A DNA stretch of 27,779 bases, from IMG/VR virus record IMGVR_UViG_3300042453_001855, positions 1 to 27,779 of that record; one strand, given 5' to 3'. The translations under genes were made by a program, and so were the position numbers. Position 1 is the first letter of the stretch. Every line of letters begins with the position of its first letter. The stretch comes from a virus. Below the pieces are notes generated by a model, which worked only from the letters and a program-made list of their open reading frames with translations, ran no database searches and had not been told where the DNA came from. This document shows positions 17,459-26,974 of this stretch, one piece after another.

Positions 17459-20281
17459 TTAAGATAACCCCGCTCCAAATATTACAAAAGTATTAGATCC
17501 AACGCAAAGGACAGTACAAACACCTCTAGCTGACAAAGTTCTATTTCCTGTTGCTCCAGTTCCCGCCAAATACATGGTTACTGAACCACCCTGAGTAATA
17601 GTTTGATTGCCTGATGAATTATTATATATAGACACTGCATCACCAGCACTGAATATGCCAGAGTTAACTGTAACTCCACCAGTGGTGATAGATATATGCT
17701 TTCCAACATCCGTTGCAGCAAGAATATATGCGGAGGTTTGAGCATTTTGTGGAACATCCCTTACATTACCAATACTATCATTTACAGTAGTTGCAGTTAC
17801 AACACCGACTGATATTCCATTTGATGTACTATTACCTCTATTGGTAACAGAGTTTAAAGTATCAGTTTCAGTATAAGAAGTTAGATAAGTATTAGAATCA
17901 ACGGAACCATCAGCTTTTAAGAACTGACTTGAAGTTCCACCAGATTTAATAAATCCAGAAGCACCGATTGTTCCACCAGCAGACACATAACCAGTTAAAC
18001 TAATATTACCACTATTATCAAGAACAGTAAAAGCATTATTCAATGAAGAATCTAAATTACCTCCCAATAACAATCTTCCACCATAATCGACAATTATTTT
18101 TTTATCGTATAAATTTACATTAGGTGTAGATATTGTAAATATTTCAGCACTAGCGGATGTTGTGGTATTGATGATATCAATACCAGCATCAGTTCCAATA
18201 GAACTACCAAGTACCATTCTTCCAAAAGAACTGATTGAAACATATTCATTTCCGCCAACTAATGGTCTAATACTAATTCCATCTCGATGTGTTGTGATAC
18301 CAGAAATATCTAATTTTTTACAAAATAATATCTCTCCAGTTACGGTAGTAATACCGGAGAATGTAGCGCCACCTGTTACATTAATTCCATTTGGGCCAAT
18401 AGTTGTTACTCCAGCTACTCTTAGTTCATCACCAATAGTAACATCGGTACTAATAGCGACTGTTATAGCATTGATATTTAAGTTGTTTGGGGAATCAATA
18501 GTTGGAGTTCCTGCAGAGTCACTTTCAAATCTAGATGCAGTTACGATACCACTGAATCTCGCATCACCTTCTACAGTTAGAGTAGAACCCGCAACAGTAG
18601 TTCCAATACCAACACCAGTTTCAGTTACTCTGATTTTTTCGTTTTCAATTAAAGTATCGCCAACAAAGAATGATAGGTGTTTGTTTGCAGCTGCAACTCC
18701 AATGGATAGATTGGAATCGGAAGTATATAAGTATGCATCAAGAGCACCACTAATTGTCCAAGAGGATGTTGAGAATCCACTATTATTGATACCTATATTA
18801 ATAAAGTTTGAAGAATCATCTCCAATATCTGCAGTAATAACTAAGTCACCAGAAGCACTCGGAGCAGAAAGAGAATTTCTAATATTAACTTGACCATATC
18901 CATCAACGCTCGAAGTGAGATCTGCGATGGCATTTTCTAGTCCAGATGTGATTGTTGCGCCTACACCACTAACAGTTAATCTGTAAGGTGGGTTACCTGC
19001 AGTGCTTCCAATACCTATAGAGTCATTGATTGCAACTCCATTTTGGAATGTTTGAAGTTTTAGAACACTATTGTAATATAACTCTACGCCGGCATCAACA
19101 TTAAATGCAGCCATTAATCCAGCACTTGGGCTGCCAGCATATCTTCTAAATTGAATACCTATTCCGTCATCTCGGATGACTAAGTTGTTTGTGCTAAAAT
19201 TATCAATATAACTATTCAACCCATCATTAAAGATTTGGAGTTCAGCGTTATCTCCAAAAATTGCAGCTCTACTATCTTTAATATAAACGTTATTTGTAAA
19301 AGTAGAAAATCCTGATACAAAAACATCACCATAAACACTTAGGTCTGCTGGTGGATTCGTGGTTCCTATACCAACATTAGAAAGTGTGTGAATACCAGCA
19401 GATGTTGATACCCAATAGGATTCTTCACCTCCACCTGCTGCACCAGTAATTGTAGCAATGCCGGAAGAATAAGATACTGATAGATTGTCTCCAAAATTAA
19501 TTGTTGAGGCAGTTCCTACTATAGAATTATCATCTCTAATTTCAACCCCAGATCCAGTAGCAACTACTCCCGTAATCCCAGAACCATCACCAATAAATTG
19601 TGTAGCGGTAACAACACCACTAAATCTTCCGTCGCCTTCTATAGTTAATGCAGAACTTGCAACTGTAGTCCCTACTCCAACACCACCAGAACTTATTATA
19701 ATGTCTCCAGGAGCAGTTAAAGTTGCATCAGGTTTAAATCTCCATATCTTATCACCACCAGATAATATAGTTACTTCACTATCACTAACTGTTAAGCTAT
19801 ATGTACCAGTACTATTTGCAAGTCCAACCCATCCTCCAGCAACTGCAGTGAATTCCAGAGAAGATGGATTGTAAATGGATGGTTTTATTGTAACATTGTT
19901 CAGAAAAGTTAAACTTCCATCAATTCCAAATGTATAAGGACTTGGCCCTCCAGGGCCAACCATAGTTATTACTAGGTCATTATTCAATCCAACAGTTATT
20001 TCACCAGTTGTAATACCAATTCTATTAAAGGTTACATCATTGGTGGTATTTAAATCTTGATCAAATACCGAAATATTTGATATTGCTTCATCAACATATC
20101 CAGTCGTCGCATATCCAACTAAATTACCAGAAGTTACGATTCCAGTAAATAAATTATTTCCGTCGCCAAGTGTAGAATAAATTTCCGAAAAATTATCATT
20201 TATTTTTATGGCACCAGAAAGTAAGGAATCCCCAGTTCCATCATTAGGAGTTATACCGGTATTAATGCCCTGCCTTGCCAT
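17459..20281 (-). CDS. Long tail-fibre-like protein
   Basis: 940 residues opening MARQGINTGITPNDGTGD and IKINDNFSEIYSTLGDG, homologous to the plus-strand fibre. Repeated modules follow: VGVGTTVASSALTIEGDGRFSG (about 205), VGIGTTNPPADLSVYGD (about 305), VGIGTTVAGSTLTVEGDARFSG (about 560), with SPNNLNINAI segments shared with the first fibre. The end (GGTSSQFLKADGSVDSNTYLT, then a Gly-rich CVGSNTFVIFGAG) is typical of phage and gene-transfer fibre tips. Late-like CTAAATA at 20311-20317 precedes it. Probably trimeric and host-contacting. Confidence 0.88.
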   Translation of the reverse strand: MARQGINTGITPNDGTGDSLLSGAIKINDNFSEIYSTLGDGNNLFTGIVTSGNLVGYATTGYVDEAISNISVFDQDLNTTNDVTFNRIGITTGEITVGLNNDLVITMVGPGGPSPYTFGIDGSLTFLNNVTIKPSIYNPSSLEFTAVAGGWVGLANSTGTYSLTVSDSEVTILSGGDKIWRFKPDATLTAPGDIIISSGGVGVGTTVASSALTIEGDGRFSGVVTATQFIGDGSGITGVVATGSGVEIRDDNSIVGTASTINFGDNLSVSYSSGIATITGAAGGGEESYWVSTSAGIHTLSNVGIGTTNPPADLSVYGDVFVSGFSTFTNNVYIKDSRAAIFGDNAELQIFNDGLNSYIDNFSTNNLVIRDDGIGIQFRRYAGSPSAGLMAAFNVDAGVELYYNSVLKLQTFQNGVAINDSIGIGSTAGNPPYRLTVSGVGATITSGLENAIADLTSSVDGYGQVNIRNSLSAPSASGDLVITADIGDDSSNFINIGINNSGFSTSSWTISGALDAYLYTSDSNLSIGVAAANKHLSFFVGDTLIENEKIRVTETGVGIGTTVAGSTLTVEGDARFSGIVTASRFESDSAGTPTIDSPNNLNINAITVAISTDVTIGDELRVAGVTTIGPNGINVTGGATFSGITTVTGEILFCKKLDISGITTHRDGISIRPLVGGNEYVSISSFGRMVLGSSIGTDAGIDIINTTTSASAEIFTISTPNVNLYDKKIIVDYGGRLLLGGNLDSSLNNAFTVLDNSGNISLTGYVSAGGTIGASGFIKSGGTSSQFLKADGSVDSNTYLTSYTETDTLNSVTNRGNSTSNGISVGVVTATTVNDSIGNVRDVPQNAQTSAYILAATDVGKHISITTGGVTVNSGIFSAGDAVSIYNNSSGNQTITQGGSVTMYLAGTGATGNRTLSARGVCTVLCVGSNTFVIFGAGLS

Positions 20282-20310
20282 GTTATTTGAGACAATTATT
20301 TCCTAAAGAT

Positions 20311-20317
20311 TATTTAG
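20311..20317 (-). promoter_or_regulatory. Late-promoter-like site before the long fibre gene
   Basis: CTAAATA on the minus strand 30 bp before the ATG, at the 3' end of the upstream gene. Confidence 0.35.
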
Positions 20318-20880
20318 GATCTCCCACCCCACTGAATATCAGGATAAGCATCAGAAACATTTTGTTTGGAAATATTATACTTTGTTTGCAATTTCTTATC
20401 TTTGACAAGCATAAGAATCTCAGCTTCGAGAGGATGCAATCCCTCAAGAATACTGATGAACATTGTCTCTCTCTTCATGCTGGAAAGACGATCATTACCT
20501 CCTTTTACAAAATTGTAAAAATAGGTATACTCTTTGCGAATAGATGTCCTACCTTGATCTTGAGATCCAATAGAATTAGATCCAAGTTCATTCATCATTT
20601 GAACGGATCGTTCAATATTATCACTTAAATTTCCAGAACTAACATTCTGTTGACCCACACTTGCATAAGGAACTAAACCTTCGGGAAGCATTGATACAAT
20701 CGTCTCATCAAAGTTCCAGATTAAAATTGTCTTCAGTGATGGATCAGAATATTTTTGAAGAATCTCTGATTTTTTTGCATTTGATTTTTGTTTTGCAGCA
20801 AGTGCAAGAACTTCAAAAGAAAAAGGATTGGAAGGTAGTTCCTCAGAAACCACCTTCGGAATTTGAGTTTGAGTAGCCAT
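20314..20880 (-). CDS. 188-residue conserved phage protein, function unknown
   Basis: No signal or membrane segment. The first half contains NPFSFEVLALAAKQKSNAKKSEILQKY, the second FILEGLHPLEAEILMLVKDKKL... and ends DIQWGGRS. Mixed helical protein, with residues 100-130 Ser/Gln-rich (SIGSQDQGRTS). I recall similar proteins in T4-like cyanophages labelled only as DUFs. Preceded by CTAAATA (20910-20916), suggesting late expression even though it follows nrdB. Confidence 0.65.
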   Translation of the reverse strand: MATQTQIPKVVSEELPSNPFSFEVLALAAKQKSNAKKSEILQKYSDPSLKTILIWNFDETIVSMLPEGLVPYASVGQQNVSSGNLSDNIERSVQMMNELGSNSIGSQDQGRTSIRKEYTYFYNFVKGGNDRLSSMKRETMFISILEGLHPLEAEILMLVKDKKLQTKYNISKQNVSDAYPDIQWGGRS

Positions 20881-20909
20881 AAGAATTATTTCAATTCAGT
20901 TGTTACTAG

Positions 20910-20916
20910 TATTTAG
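20910..20916 (-). promoter_or_regulatory. Late-promoter-like site
   Basis: CTAAATA on the minus strand, 30 bp before the ATG at 20880. Confidence 0.4.
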
Positions 20917-20917
20917 A

Positions 20918-22063
20918 TCAGAGTTTGAATCCAGCAAAAGTATCTTTTTTAACGTCTTGTTTAATTCCACCAACAACATAAGATTCTACTTCTGTTTCTT
21001 GTGGGGCTACCTGAAGACCTTTGGAAGAAATCCAGTGTTCTGTCCATGGAAGGGGATTGTTCTTGGCAGGAACATCATAAAGTGGTTTAAGTCCAATCGC
21101 TTTCATACGACGATTCGCAATCCACTCAACATAATTGTTGAGGAGTTTATCATTAAGACCAATCATAGACCCATCTTTAAACAAGTATTGAGCCCAGGAT
21201 TTCTCTTCATTTACACAATTTTCAAAAGCACTCGTTACCCAAGATTCTTCTTCTCTAACAATTTGCTGCATTTCTGCATCATCGCCTTCACGCCACTTGT
21301 TGAGGATGTTTTGAGTAATAACAAGATGTTGGTTTTCGTCTCGTGCGATGAGAGAGATAATTTTAGCGGATCCTTCCATAAGTTTGAGTTCACCAAACGC
21401 AAACGAGCAAGCGAATGAGACATAGAATCGGATACCTTCGAGAATATTGACATTGGCAATAGCGCGATAAAGTTTTCTTTTTAATTCGATTCGTTCTTCC
21501 CTAGAAGAACCTGCACCTTCTTGTGCAAATTTCCATGCAGAAGATGTACCATATTCTTGTGCTGAATTAATAAAGTCATCATAAGCACCAGTAACAGTAG
21601 TTGCACGGCTCATAATCTTGTCATCATCAAGAATATGATCAAATACCTCAGAAGGATCTGGATATACATTTTTGATGATATAGGTATAAGAACGTGAGTG
21701 AATCATTTCCATAAATCCCCACACTTCCATGCACGCTTCGAGTTCAGGAAGAGAACAGTAAGGAATGAATGCCATACCAGGACCACGACCCTGAACAGAG
21801 TCAAGCATGATCTGATACTTCAAGTTAGAAGTGAAGATATGTTTTTGTTCAGGGCGGAGGGATTGGTAATCTCCACGATCTTTTTGGAGAGAGACCTCTT
21901 CAGGCCTCCAGAAATATCCTAGTTGTTGTTGAGTCAGTTTATCGAAAATTGGATACTTGTACTGATCATAACGTTGCAAACCTAGTGGTTGTCCAAAAAA
22001 CATTGGTTGTTTGCGACTATCTACATCTGTGCTGGTATTAAATACCGTCATTCCTTTTACCAT
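20918..22063 (-). CDS. nrdB: Ribonucleotide reductase class Ia, beta subunit
   Basis: Start chosen at ATG 22063, preceded by AGGAG with 6-nt spacing and 20 bp after the nrdA stop; the frame extends 11 codons further without a good site. 381 residues. The N-terminus PMFFGQPLGLQRYDQ matches E. coli NrdB. Diiron ligands: D88 (MLDSVQG), E119 and H122 (MEMIHSRSY), E209 (EGIRFYVSFAC), E243 and H246 (RDENQHL). Y126 is the radical tyrosine. It makes the tyrosyl radical used by NrdA to reduce ribonucleotides, feeding phage DNA synthesis. All key residues are present. Cotranscribed with primase and nrdA. Confidence 0.97.
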   Translation of the reverse strand: MVKGMTVFNTSTDVDSRKQPMFFGQPLGLQRYDQYKYPIFDKLTQQQLGYFWRPEEVSLQKDRGDYQSLRPEQKHIFTSNLKYQIMLDSVQGRGPGMAFIPYCSLPELEACMEVWGFMEMIHSRSYTYIIKNVYPDPSEVFDHILDDDKIMSRATTVTGAYDDFINSAQEYGTSSAWKFAQEGAGSSREERIELKRKLYRAIANVNILEGIRFYVSFACSFAFGELKLMEGSAKIISLIARDENQHLVITQNILNKWREGDDAEMQQIVREEESWVTSAFENCVNEEKSWAQYLFKDGSMIGLNDKLLNNYVEWIANRRMKAIGLKPLYDVPAKNNPLPWTEHWISSKGLQVAPQETEVESYVVGGIKQDVKKDTFAGFKL

Positions 22064-22083
22064 TTGTAACTCCTGTTTTTTTA

Positions 22084-24393
22084 CTAGATTTTGCAACTTT
22101 CACAATCCTCTTCACTAGAACTCATAATTTCATCAAGTAGTTTATCGAGTTGTTGTTTTGTAGTATCCTCCTTGATTTCATCCGTTTTGTGATCGTATGT
22201 ATTCTGATAGTAAGAAGTTTTCCAACCATACTTGTACGTTCTAAGAAGATCCTGTGCCATTACAGAAACTGGAACTTCATTGTCTGAATAATTTTCGGGA
22301 TTATAACTCCAATTACCACTAATAGCCTGATCAAAGAACTTTTGCATTACAGCAACAACATTGATATAACCAGTGTTGTCAGACATATCCCAAAGAAGAG
22401 TATAATTGTTCTTGAGGGTATTATACTGCGGAACGATCTGTTTGAGTGGTCCCTTCTTAGATTTCTTAACGGACAGGTATCCTCTAGGTGGTTCGATTCC
22501 GTTGGTTGCGTTTGACACAACGGAACTGCTCTCCGATGGCATCTGTGCGGACAGTGTTGAGTGCCTAAGACCGTGTTCCAGGATGGATGTTCTAAGTGAT
22601 TCCCAATCATAATTGAGTTCGTTAGGTACGATTTCGTCTACGTCTTTCTTATATGTATCGATAGGAAGTAACCCCTCATAATACTTTGTACGATTGAAAT
22701 CAGTACATGCACCTTTCTCTTTTGCGATTTGGTTTGAAGATTTCAACAAGTAATATTGAAATGCCTCAGTCAAATCATGAACCAAATTCCATGATTCTTG
22801 AGAATCATATTTCACACCATGTTTTGATAGATAGTGTGCAAGACCAATATATCCGATTCCAAGAGACCTACGAGCTTTAGTAGCAAGTTCTGCAGCACGA
22901 ACTGGATATTCTTGATAATCAATAAGTTCTTCAAGACCACGAACTGAGAGATCGCAAAGTTCTTCCATTTCATCTACATTTTTAATCTTACCGACATTAA
23001 TTGCAGAAAGAATGCAAAGAGCAATTTCTCCAGAAATATCATCAATATGTTGAAGTGGTTCTGTTGGAAGTGTAATTTCTTGGCAGAGATTACTCATCCA
23101 AATTTTATCAATGAACGAACTATGTGAATTGCAGTGGTCAATATTCATGATATAAATACGACCTGTTTCTGCACGTTCTTTTAGAATGTCCAGAATGAGT
23201 TCTTGAGCTCGGACAGTTTTTCTTGGAATAGAATCATCTCGTTCTGCAGCCACATAGAGATCATCAAACTCAGGAAGCCCAAAAGAATCAGATACCTCTG
23301 GAACATCATGAGGTGAGAAGAGGGACATCTCTTCGTCATTGATGAATCTTTCATAGAAAAGTTTTGAGAATTGGATAGAGTAATCTAGTTTACGAACACG
23401 ATTGTCTTCGGTTCCTTTGTTATTTTTGAGTACAATAATATCTTCTATTTCTTTGTGCCAGATTGGAAAGTGGACAGTAGCACTTCCACCGCGAATCCCG
23501 TTTTGTGTACAGCATCGGACAGTTGACTCAAACTTTTTGAGGAAAGGGACAACGCCTGTATGCTGAACTTCTCCACCACGGATTTTACTGTTGATTCCAC
23601 GGATGCGACCTGCGTTGATACCAATTCCTGCTCTTTGCGCAACATAGCGACCAATTGCCATATCAGAGCTGAAGATGCTATCAAGGGTGTCATCAACATC
23701 AACAAGAACGCAACTTGCAAATTGACGAAGTGCGGTTCTAACACCTGCCATGATTGGCGTAGGAATGTTGATTTTATGTTTGGAGATTGCATTGTAGTAT
23801 CTGCGAACGTAATCTAACCTTATTTCTTTGGGATACTCTGCAAAGATTGTTGAAGCAATCAGCATGTACATGTACTGAGGTGTCTCGTAAAGTTCACCCG
23901 TACTGCGATCTTGAACAAGGTATTTATCTACGACTTGACGCAAACCAGCGTAAGTAAATAGAAAATCACGATCGTGATCAATCCAATTATTAATTTTATC
24001 CCACTCATCTTGAGAATATTTGTGAGATAAAGTTTTATCGTAAATTCCTCTCAGAGAACCAGAATTGAGGTGATCCAAAATATGAGGGAATCCTTGATTC
24101 CAAGATGGCCCAAATACCTGTTTATAAAGTCCAAACAAGAGCAGTCTGGCCGCAACATACTGATAATTAGGAGCCTCAAGATCGATTAGATCGGAAGCAG
24201 AACGAATCAGAATCTCCTGAATTTCTGCTGTGGTAATACCATCATAAAATTGGATACCCGATTGCATTTCAACCTGAGATGCGGAAACTCCTGCGAGACC
24301 TTCGCAAGCACTCTCCACCATTTTGTGAATTTTGTCTAGGTTCAGGTATTCACTATTTCCGTTTCTTTTTACAACTTTAGTCCCGTTACTCAT
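22084..24393 (-). CDS. nrdA: Ribonucleotide reductase class Ia, alpha subunit
   Basis: 769 residues from ATG 24393, which overlaps the primase stop as ATGA and follows GGAAG; E. coli NrdA has 761. An ATP-cone lies at the N-terminus (KVVKRNGNSEYLNLDKIHKMVE). The active site has the Cys of FASCVLVDVDD (about 225), N and C of SNLCQE (about 440), the Cys of EIALCILSA (about 460), the tyrosine pair of KTSYYQN, and the redox C-terminus EEDCESCKI. It converts ribonucleoside diphosphates to deoxyribonucleotides. A complete alpha-beta pair without an adjacent thioredoxin or glutaredoxin implies host reductant. Phage nrd genes help dNTP supply on a small-genome host. Confidence 0.97.
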   Translation of the reverse strand: MSNGTKVVKRNGNSEYLNLDKIHKMVESACEGLAGVSASQVEMQSGIQFYDGITTAEIQEILIRSASDLIDLEAPNYQYVAARLLLFGLYKQVFGPSWNQGFPHILDHLNSGSLRGIYDKTLSHKYSQDEWDKINNWIDHDRDFLFTYAGLRQVVDKYLVQDRSTGELYETPQYMYMLIASTIFAEYPKEIRLDYVRRYYNAISKHKINIPTPIMAGVRTALRQFASCVLVDVDDTLDSIFSSDMAIGRYVAQRAGIGINAGRIRGINSKIRGGEVQHTGVVPFLKKFESTVRCCTQNGIRGGSATVHFPIWHKEIEDIIVLKNNKGTEDNRVRKLDYSIQFSKLFYERFINDEEMSLFSPHDVPEVSDSFGLPEFDDLYVAAERDDSIPRKTVRAQELILDILKERAETGRIYIMNIDHCNSHSSFIDKIWMSNLCQEITLPTEPLQHIDDISGEIALCILSAINVGKIKNVDEMEELCDLSVRGLEELIDYQEYPVRAAELATKARRSLGIGYIGLAHYLSKHGVKYDSQESWNLVHDLTEAFQYYLLKSSNQIAKEKGACTDFNRTKYYEGLLPIDTYKKDVDEIVPNELNYDWESLRTSILEHGLRHSTLSAQMPSESSSVVSNATNGIEPPRGYLSVKKSKKGPLKQIVPQYNTLKNNYTLLWDMSDNTGYINVVAVMQKFFDQAISGNWSYNPENYSDNEVPVSVMAQDLLRTYKYGWKTSYYQNTYDHKTDEIKEDTTKQQLDKLLDEIMSSSEEDCESCKI

Positions 24394-25394
24394 GTTTTCT
24401 TCCAACTAGTAAGTTTTGTTTTAGCTTGTAATCCACTATAGACATTAGATTTTATCACATCCTGAACGTTAAGTCCAGTTAAAATCATGTCGTTAATGTC
24501 TTTTTCCTTTATTGTATCAGGCCAAATAACTATTGGAAATTTCCAATCTATCGCCTTTTCCATTCTGTCAACGATTTGTTTATTTCGTTTTTCGTTATCA
24601 TAAACCATTACAAAATTTGTTTCAAAGTTTGAAACAAAAAACATTTTATCAATGTCAGCACCGACCATTGCAATAGAGTTTTCAATAAACATACTATCAA
24701 AAGGGCCTTCTACAATATAAACTGTTTTATTCCAGTCAACCTTATCCAAACCGTAGATCTTGGGGTGGTGGTCATCCAAAATGATTGTAATGTACTTAAG
24801 TTTTGATTTTGGATTGAGCGATCTCCCCTGAAACCCGAATATTTCTCCTTTATTCTTTAATGGAATAATGATCCTTGGTTCGTCATTCTCTAAGTTATCA
24901 AAAGTATATTTTTGCGTATTAGTCCATTCTTTGAACTTTTCGGCGAAGTAAAGTTCGCCCAGATACTTAGTCGGAATTCTTCGGTTGTCTAAAAATTTTC
25001 TTGCGGGGTGTGTTGTATTTAGTTCTGAAATTTTTGGCAGGTCAAAATCTTTTGGAGAAAATACGGGTTTCTCAAACTTAAATTGTTTGGGTTCTGGAGT
25101 ATTGGATCCCTTACCCGTGGCTCCCGCCTTATACCTCTCAAAGACGTATTGATCATGCAATGCGGGATCAACATCCTTCAGGAAGTTTGTGAAGGTTCTG
25201 GAGACGCCACAGTTGTGACATTTGAAATTATGATCGTTCTTCAGTTGATACAGATAGCCCCTAGTTTTATTCTTATGTCTCTGCGAATCACCGCAATAGG
25301 GGCAACGAAAGTTATATAATCCTGTCTTCTTTTTTGAAAATTTTTGAAGTTTGACTGAAACTAATCCAATATATTTGGTGTCAATAAGACTCAT
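24390..25394 (-). CDS. DNA primase, T4 gp61-like
   Basis: 334 residues. N-terminal zinc ribbon with C31/C34 (FRCPYCGDSQRHK) and C59/C62 (FKCHNCGVSR). TOPRIM region has E229 in VYIVEGPFDS and D266 in VMVYDNEKRN; FGFQGRSL (186-193) is the usual primase RNA-polymerase motif. The enzyme lays RNA primers for lagging-strand synthesis with the gp41-type helicase. Overlaps the previous stop as ATGA and nrdA downstream as ATGA, so primase and reductase are one translationally coupled operon under the consensus promoter at 25424-25452. Confidence 0.93.
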   Translation of the reverse strand: MSLIDTKYIGLVSVKLQKFSKKKTGLYNFRCPYCGDSQRHKNKTRGYLYQLKNDHNFKCHNCGVSRTFTNFLKDVDPALHDQYVFERYKAGATGKGSNTPEPKQFKFEKPVFSPKDFDLPKISELNTTHPARKFLDNRRIPTKYLGELYFAEKFKEWTNTQKYTFDNLENDEPRIIIPLKNKGEIFGFQGRSLNPKSKLKYITIILDDHHPKIYGLDKVDWNKTVYIVEGPFDSMFIENSIAMVGADIDKMFFVSNFETNFVMVYDNEKRNKQIVDRMEKAIDWKFPIVIWPDTIKEKDINDMILTGLNVQDVIKSNVYSGLQAKTKLTSWKKT

Positions 25395-25810
25395 TTTAAA
25401 GGTTGTTGGATCTGTGGTGCTCCATTATAGGGCAATCCGATCATATTGTCAATGAATGGAACGATAAGACCTACAACGAGAATAGCAGCGCCCACAAGTG
25501 CAGCTGCTTGCCATTTAAATTTGGATAGTTCGTTTACATTATTTTCAACTGCTTCTATTCTTTTAATGACTGAAGCATGTTCTTTAGAATTAGATTCTTT
25601 AACATCTTCAATCATCTTGACGATAAGTTCGTCTGTTTTAATACTTTGTTCAATTCTTTCATCATGTTTAGCGAGAATCATAGCAATCCTATTATTCCCT
25701 TCGGAAATTTTGTCTACAGCGTTTTCCAATTTGTCCAACATCTCCCTTGAGAGTGTTTCGTAGATATTCAACTTCGATTCAAGAACATCTAACTTGGAAT
25801 TGCTAAACAT
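25391..25810 (-). CDS. Coiled-coil protein with C-terminal membrane segment (XhlA-like)
   Basis: 139 residues. Residues about 5-95 are a heptad-like charged helix (ESKLNIYETLSREMLDKLENAV...RIEAVENNVNEL). One hydrophobic span follows at 101-120 (QAAALVGAAILVVGLIVPFI), then a short Pro/Gln-rich tail. A coiled coil, basic residues (KFKW) and a C-terminal span are the layout of XhlA-type holin accessory proteins, though those are shorter. Chemotaxis-like or structural roles are alternatives. The 3' end of the gene contains the primase-nrd promoter. Confidence 0.65.
   Translation of the reverse strand: MFSNSKLDVLESKLNIYETLSREMLDKLENAVDKISEGNNRIAMILAKHDERIEQSIKTDELIVKMIEDVKESNSKEHASVIKRIEAVENNVNELSKFKWQAAALVGAAILVVGLIVPFIDNMIGLPYNGAPQIQQPLK
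25424..25452 (-). promoter_or_regulatory. Consensus sigma70 promoter of primase-nrdA-nrdB
   Basis: TTGACA (25447-25452), 17-bp spacer, TATAAT (25424-25429): perfect match, inside the upstream gene (codons for IDNMIGLPYN). Transcription would begin near 25417, about 23 bp before the primase ATG. Fits early expression by host RNA polymerase. Confidence 0.8.
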
Positions 25811-25811
25811 T

Positions 25812-26027
25812 TTACTTTTTCCTTTTTTTTCTTAGAAGTTTACTATATTCCTTTGGTAATCTTCTCATCATCTTTGATCTACCATCCATAACAGGGTCAA
25901 ATCCAGCTACAGGCCCTTTAGGATCTGCAGAACCACTAAATCCTCCAGTTCCAGCACTCATAGTTGGTGCATCTTCTTGAAGGTTTCTAATGATATTAAT
26001 TGCATTTTGGAGAATGTGATCTTTCAT
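25812..26027 (-). CDS. 71-residue phage protein
   Basis: Start chosen at ATG 26027, which overlaps the preceding stop as ATGA; the frame extends to a TTG but without reason to use it. A helical N-terminus (MKDHILQNAINIIRNLQED) is followed by APTMSAGTGGFSGSADPKGPVAGFDPVMDG and a very basic C-terminus (LLRKKRKK). The GTGGFSGSADPKGPVAGFDP motif recurs in small proteins of T4-like marine phages, to my recollection, sometimes in head-associated proteins. Function unknown. Confidence 0.75.
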   Translation of the reverse strand: MKDHILQNAINIIRNLQEDAPTMSAGTGGFSGSADPKGPVAGFDPVMDGRSKMMRRLPKEYSKLLRKKRKK

Positions 26028-26395
26028 ATCTGGTTGAGATCTTTTAAACAATTTTCATCCATTGGTATATCATGCAAAGCCGACTTTGGATATTCCGGAA
26101 GCCTACCAAGATAAACGACGAATGTTTTAACTACTGGCCACAACTCACGATCGATCTTGAAAAAAAGCAGTGGTGTTGTGGCCTCTCCGAACACATTATA
26201 AAGAATAATAAAGTGATTAATAAGTAAATGACACTTTAAAATACCAGTAGTTTGATATCTTTTTAAAAGTCTCTTTATCCACTTAAATCTTTTCATGTCC
26301 TCATGGAAATCTTCTTGCGTAACCGCATGAGGATTCTCATAATGTTTGATCGCAAACATTATATAATTATCTTCATTCAATTCATCAAATCTCAT
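26024..26395 (-). CDS. 123-residue hypothetical protein
   Basis: Compact protein opening MRFDELNEDNYIMFAIKHYENP, with a hydrophobic helix HLLINHFIILYNVFGEATTPLLFF in the middle that is probably buried rather than membrane. LGRLPEYPKSALHDIPMDENCL is at the end. Resembles conserved proteins of T4-like phages without known role. Coupled by ATGA to the next gene. Confidence 0.7.
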   Translation of the reverse strand: MRFDELNEDNYIMFAIKHYENPHAVTQEDFHEDMKRFKWIKRLLKRYQTTGILKCHLLINHFIILYNVFGEATTPLLFFKIDRELWPVVKTFVVYLGRLPEYPKSALHDIPMDENCLKDLNQI

Positions 26396-26410
26396 AATCT
26401 ATTAAAAATA

Positions 26411-26974
26411 TCAAGTGGTTGTAACGCCAACAGTAGTTGTAATTCCACTACCACCAGCACCAGTTACTTCAGTAGAAACAAAGATCTTGTCAGAAGCAAC
26501 AGCGGTTGAAGTATCGGTAATGATACCAGCAATTGTTTGACCAGGAATTACAAGAGTTTGAGCTGCTGCAGGAGTTGTGAACGCAAATCCAACAGTGGTT
26601 GCTGCAGTAGTGGTGGTTGCATAAGCAACTAATGTTCCTGCAATGGAAGCAGTTACGTTAAGAGTTGCGGCAAGATTCTTAACATCTACCTTTTCATTAT
26701 ACTGAACATAAACTGTTCCAGTAGAAGATGTTGAATAACCAGTTGCACCAAAGTAAACACGAAGAATGGTTGCATTTCCAAGTCCAACATTAGTAGTTCC
26801 TGCACCAGCAAGTCCACCAATTGCACAAAGAACCTCTTCGTTACCATCTGCATGTCTGATTACCCAACCTCTCTCATCAGCAAAACACTCATTGAGATCA
26901 TTAGCTGGTTTATCGCCTGCGCGTAACCACTTAGGTCTTGATTCGTCTGAAGTAGAATTTCCCCAAAGAGGCAT
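26411..26974 (-). CDS. Virion structural protein (putative)
   Basis: 187 residues. MPLWGNSTSDESRPKWL and ADERGWVIRHADGNEEVLCAIGGL form a conserved-looking N-terminal domain; the rest is Thr/Ala/Val-rich beta repeats (TTTTAATTVGFAFTTPAAAQ), typical of cyanophage surface or neck-type decoration proteins. A perfect TATAAATA late promoter lies 34 bp upstream, and GGAG precedes the ATG. Structural role is inferred from composition and late promoter. Confidence 0.75.
   Translation of the reverse strand: MPLWGNSTSDESRPKWLRAGDKPANDLNECFADERGWVIRHADGNEEVLCAIGGLAGAGTTNVGLGNATILRVYFGATGYSTSSTGTVYVQYNEKVDVKNLAATLNVTASIAGTLVAYATTTTAATTVGFAFTTPAAAQTLVIPGQTIAGIITDTSTAVASDKIFVSTEVTGAGGSGITTTVGVTTT

Noticed and set aside
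18162-18893. 243-codon open frame antisense to the long fibre gene
   Set aside because: Pro/Ile/Ser-rich shadow of repetitive fibre codons; no initiation signals.
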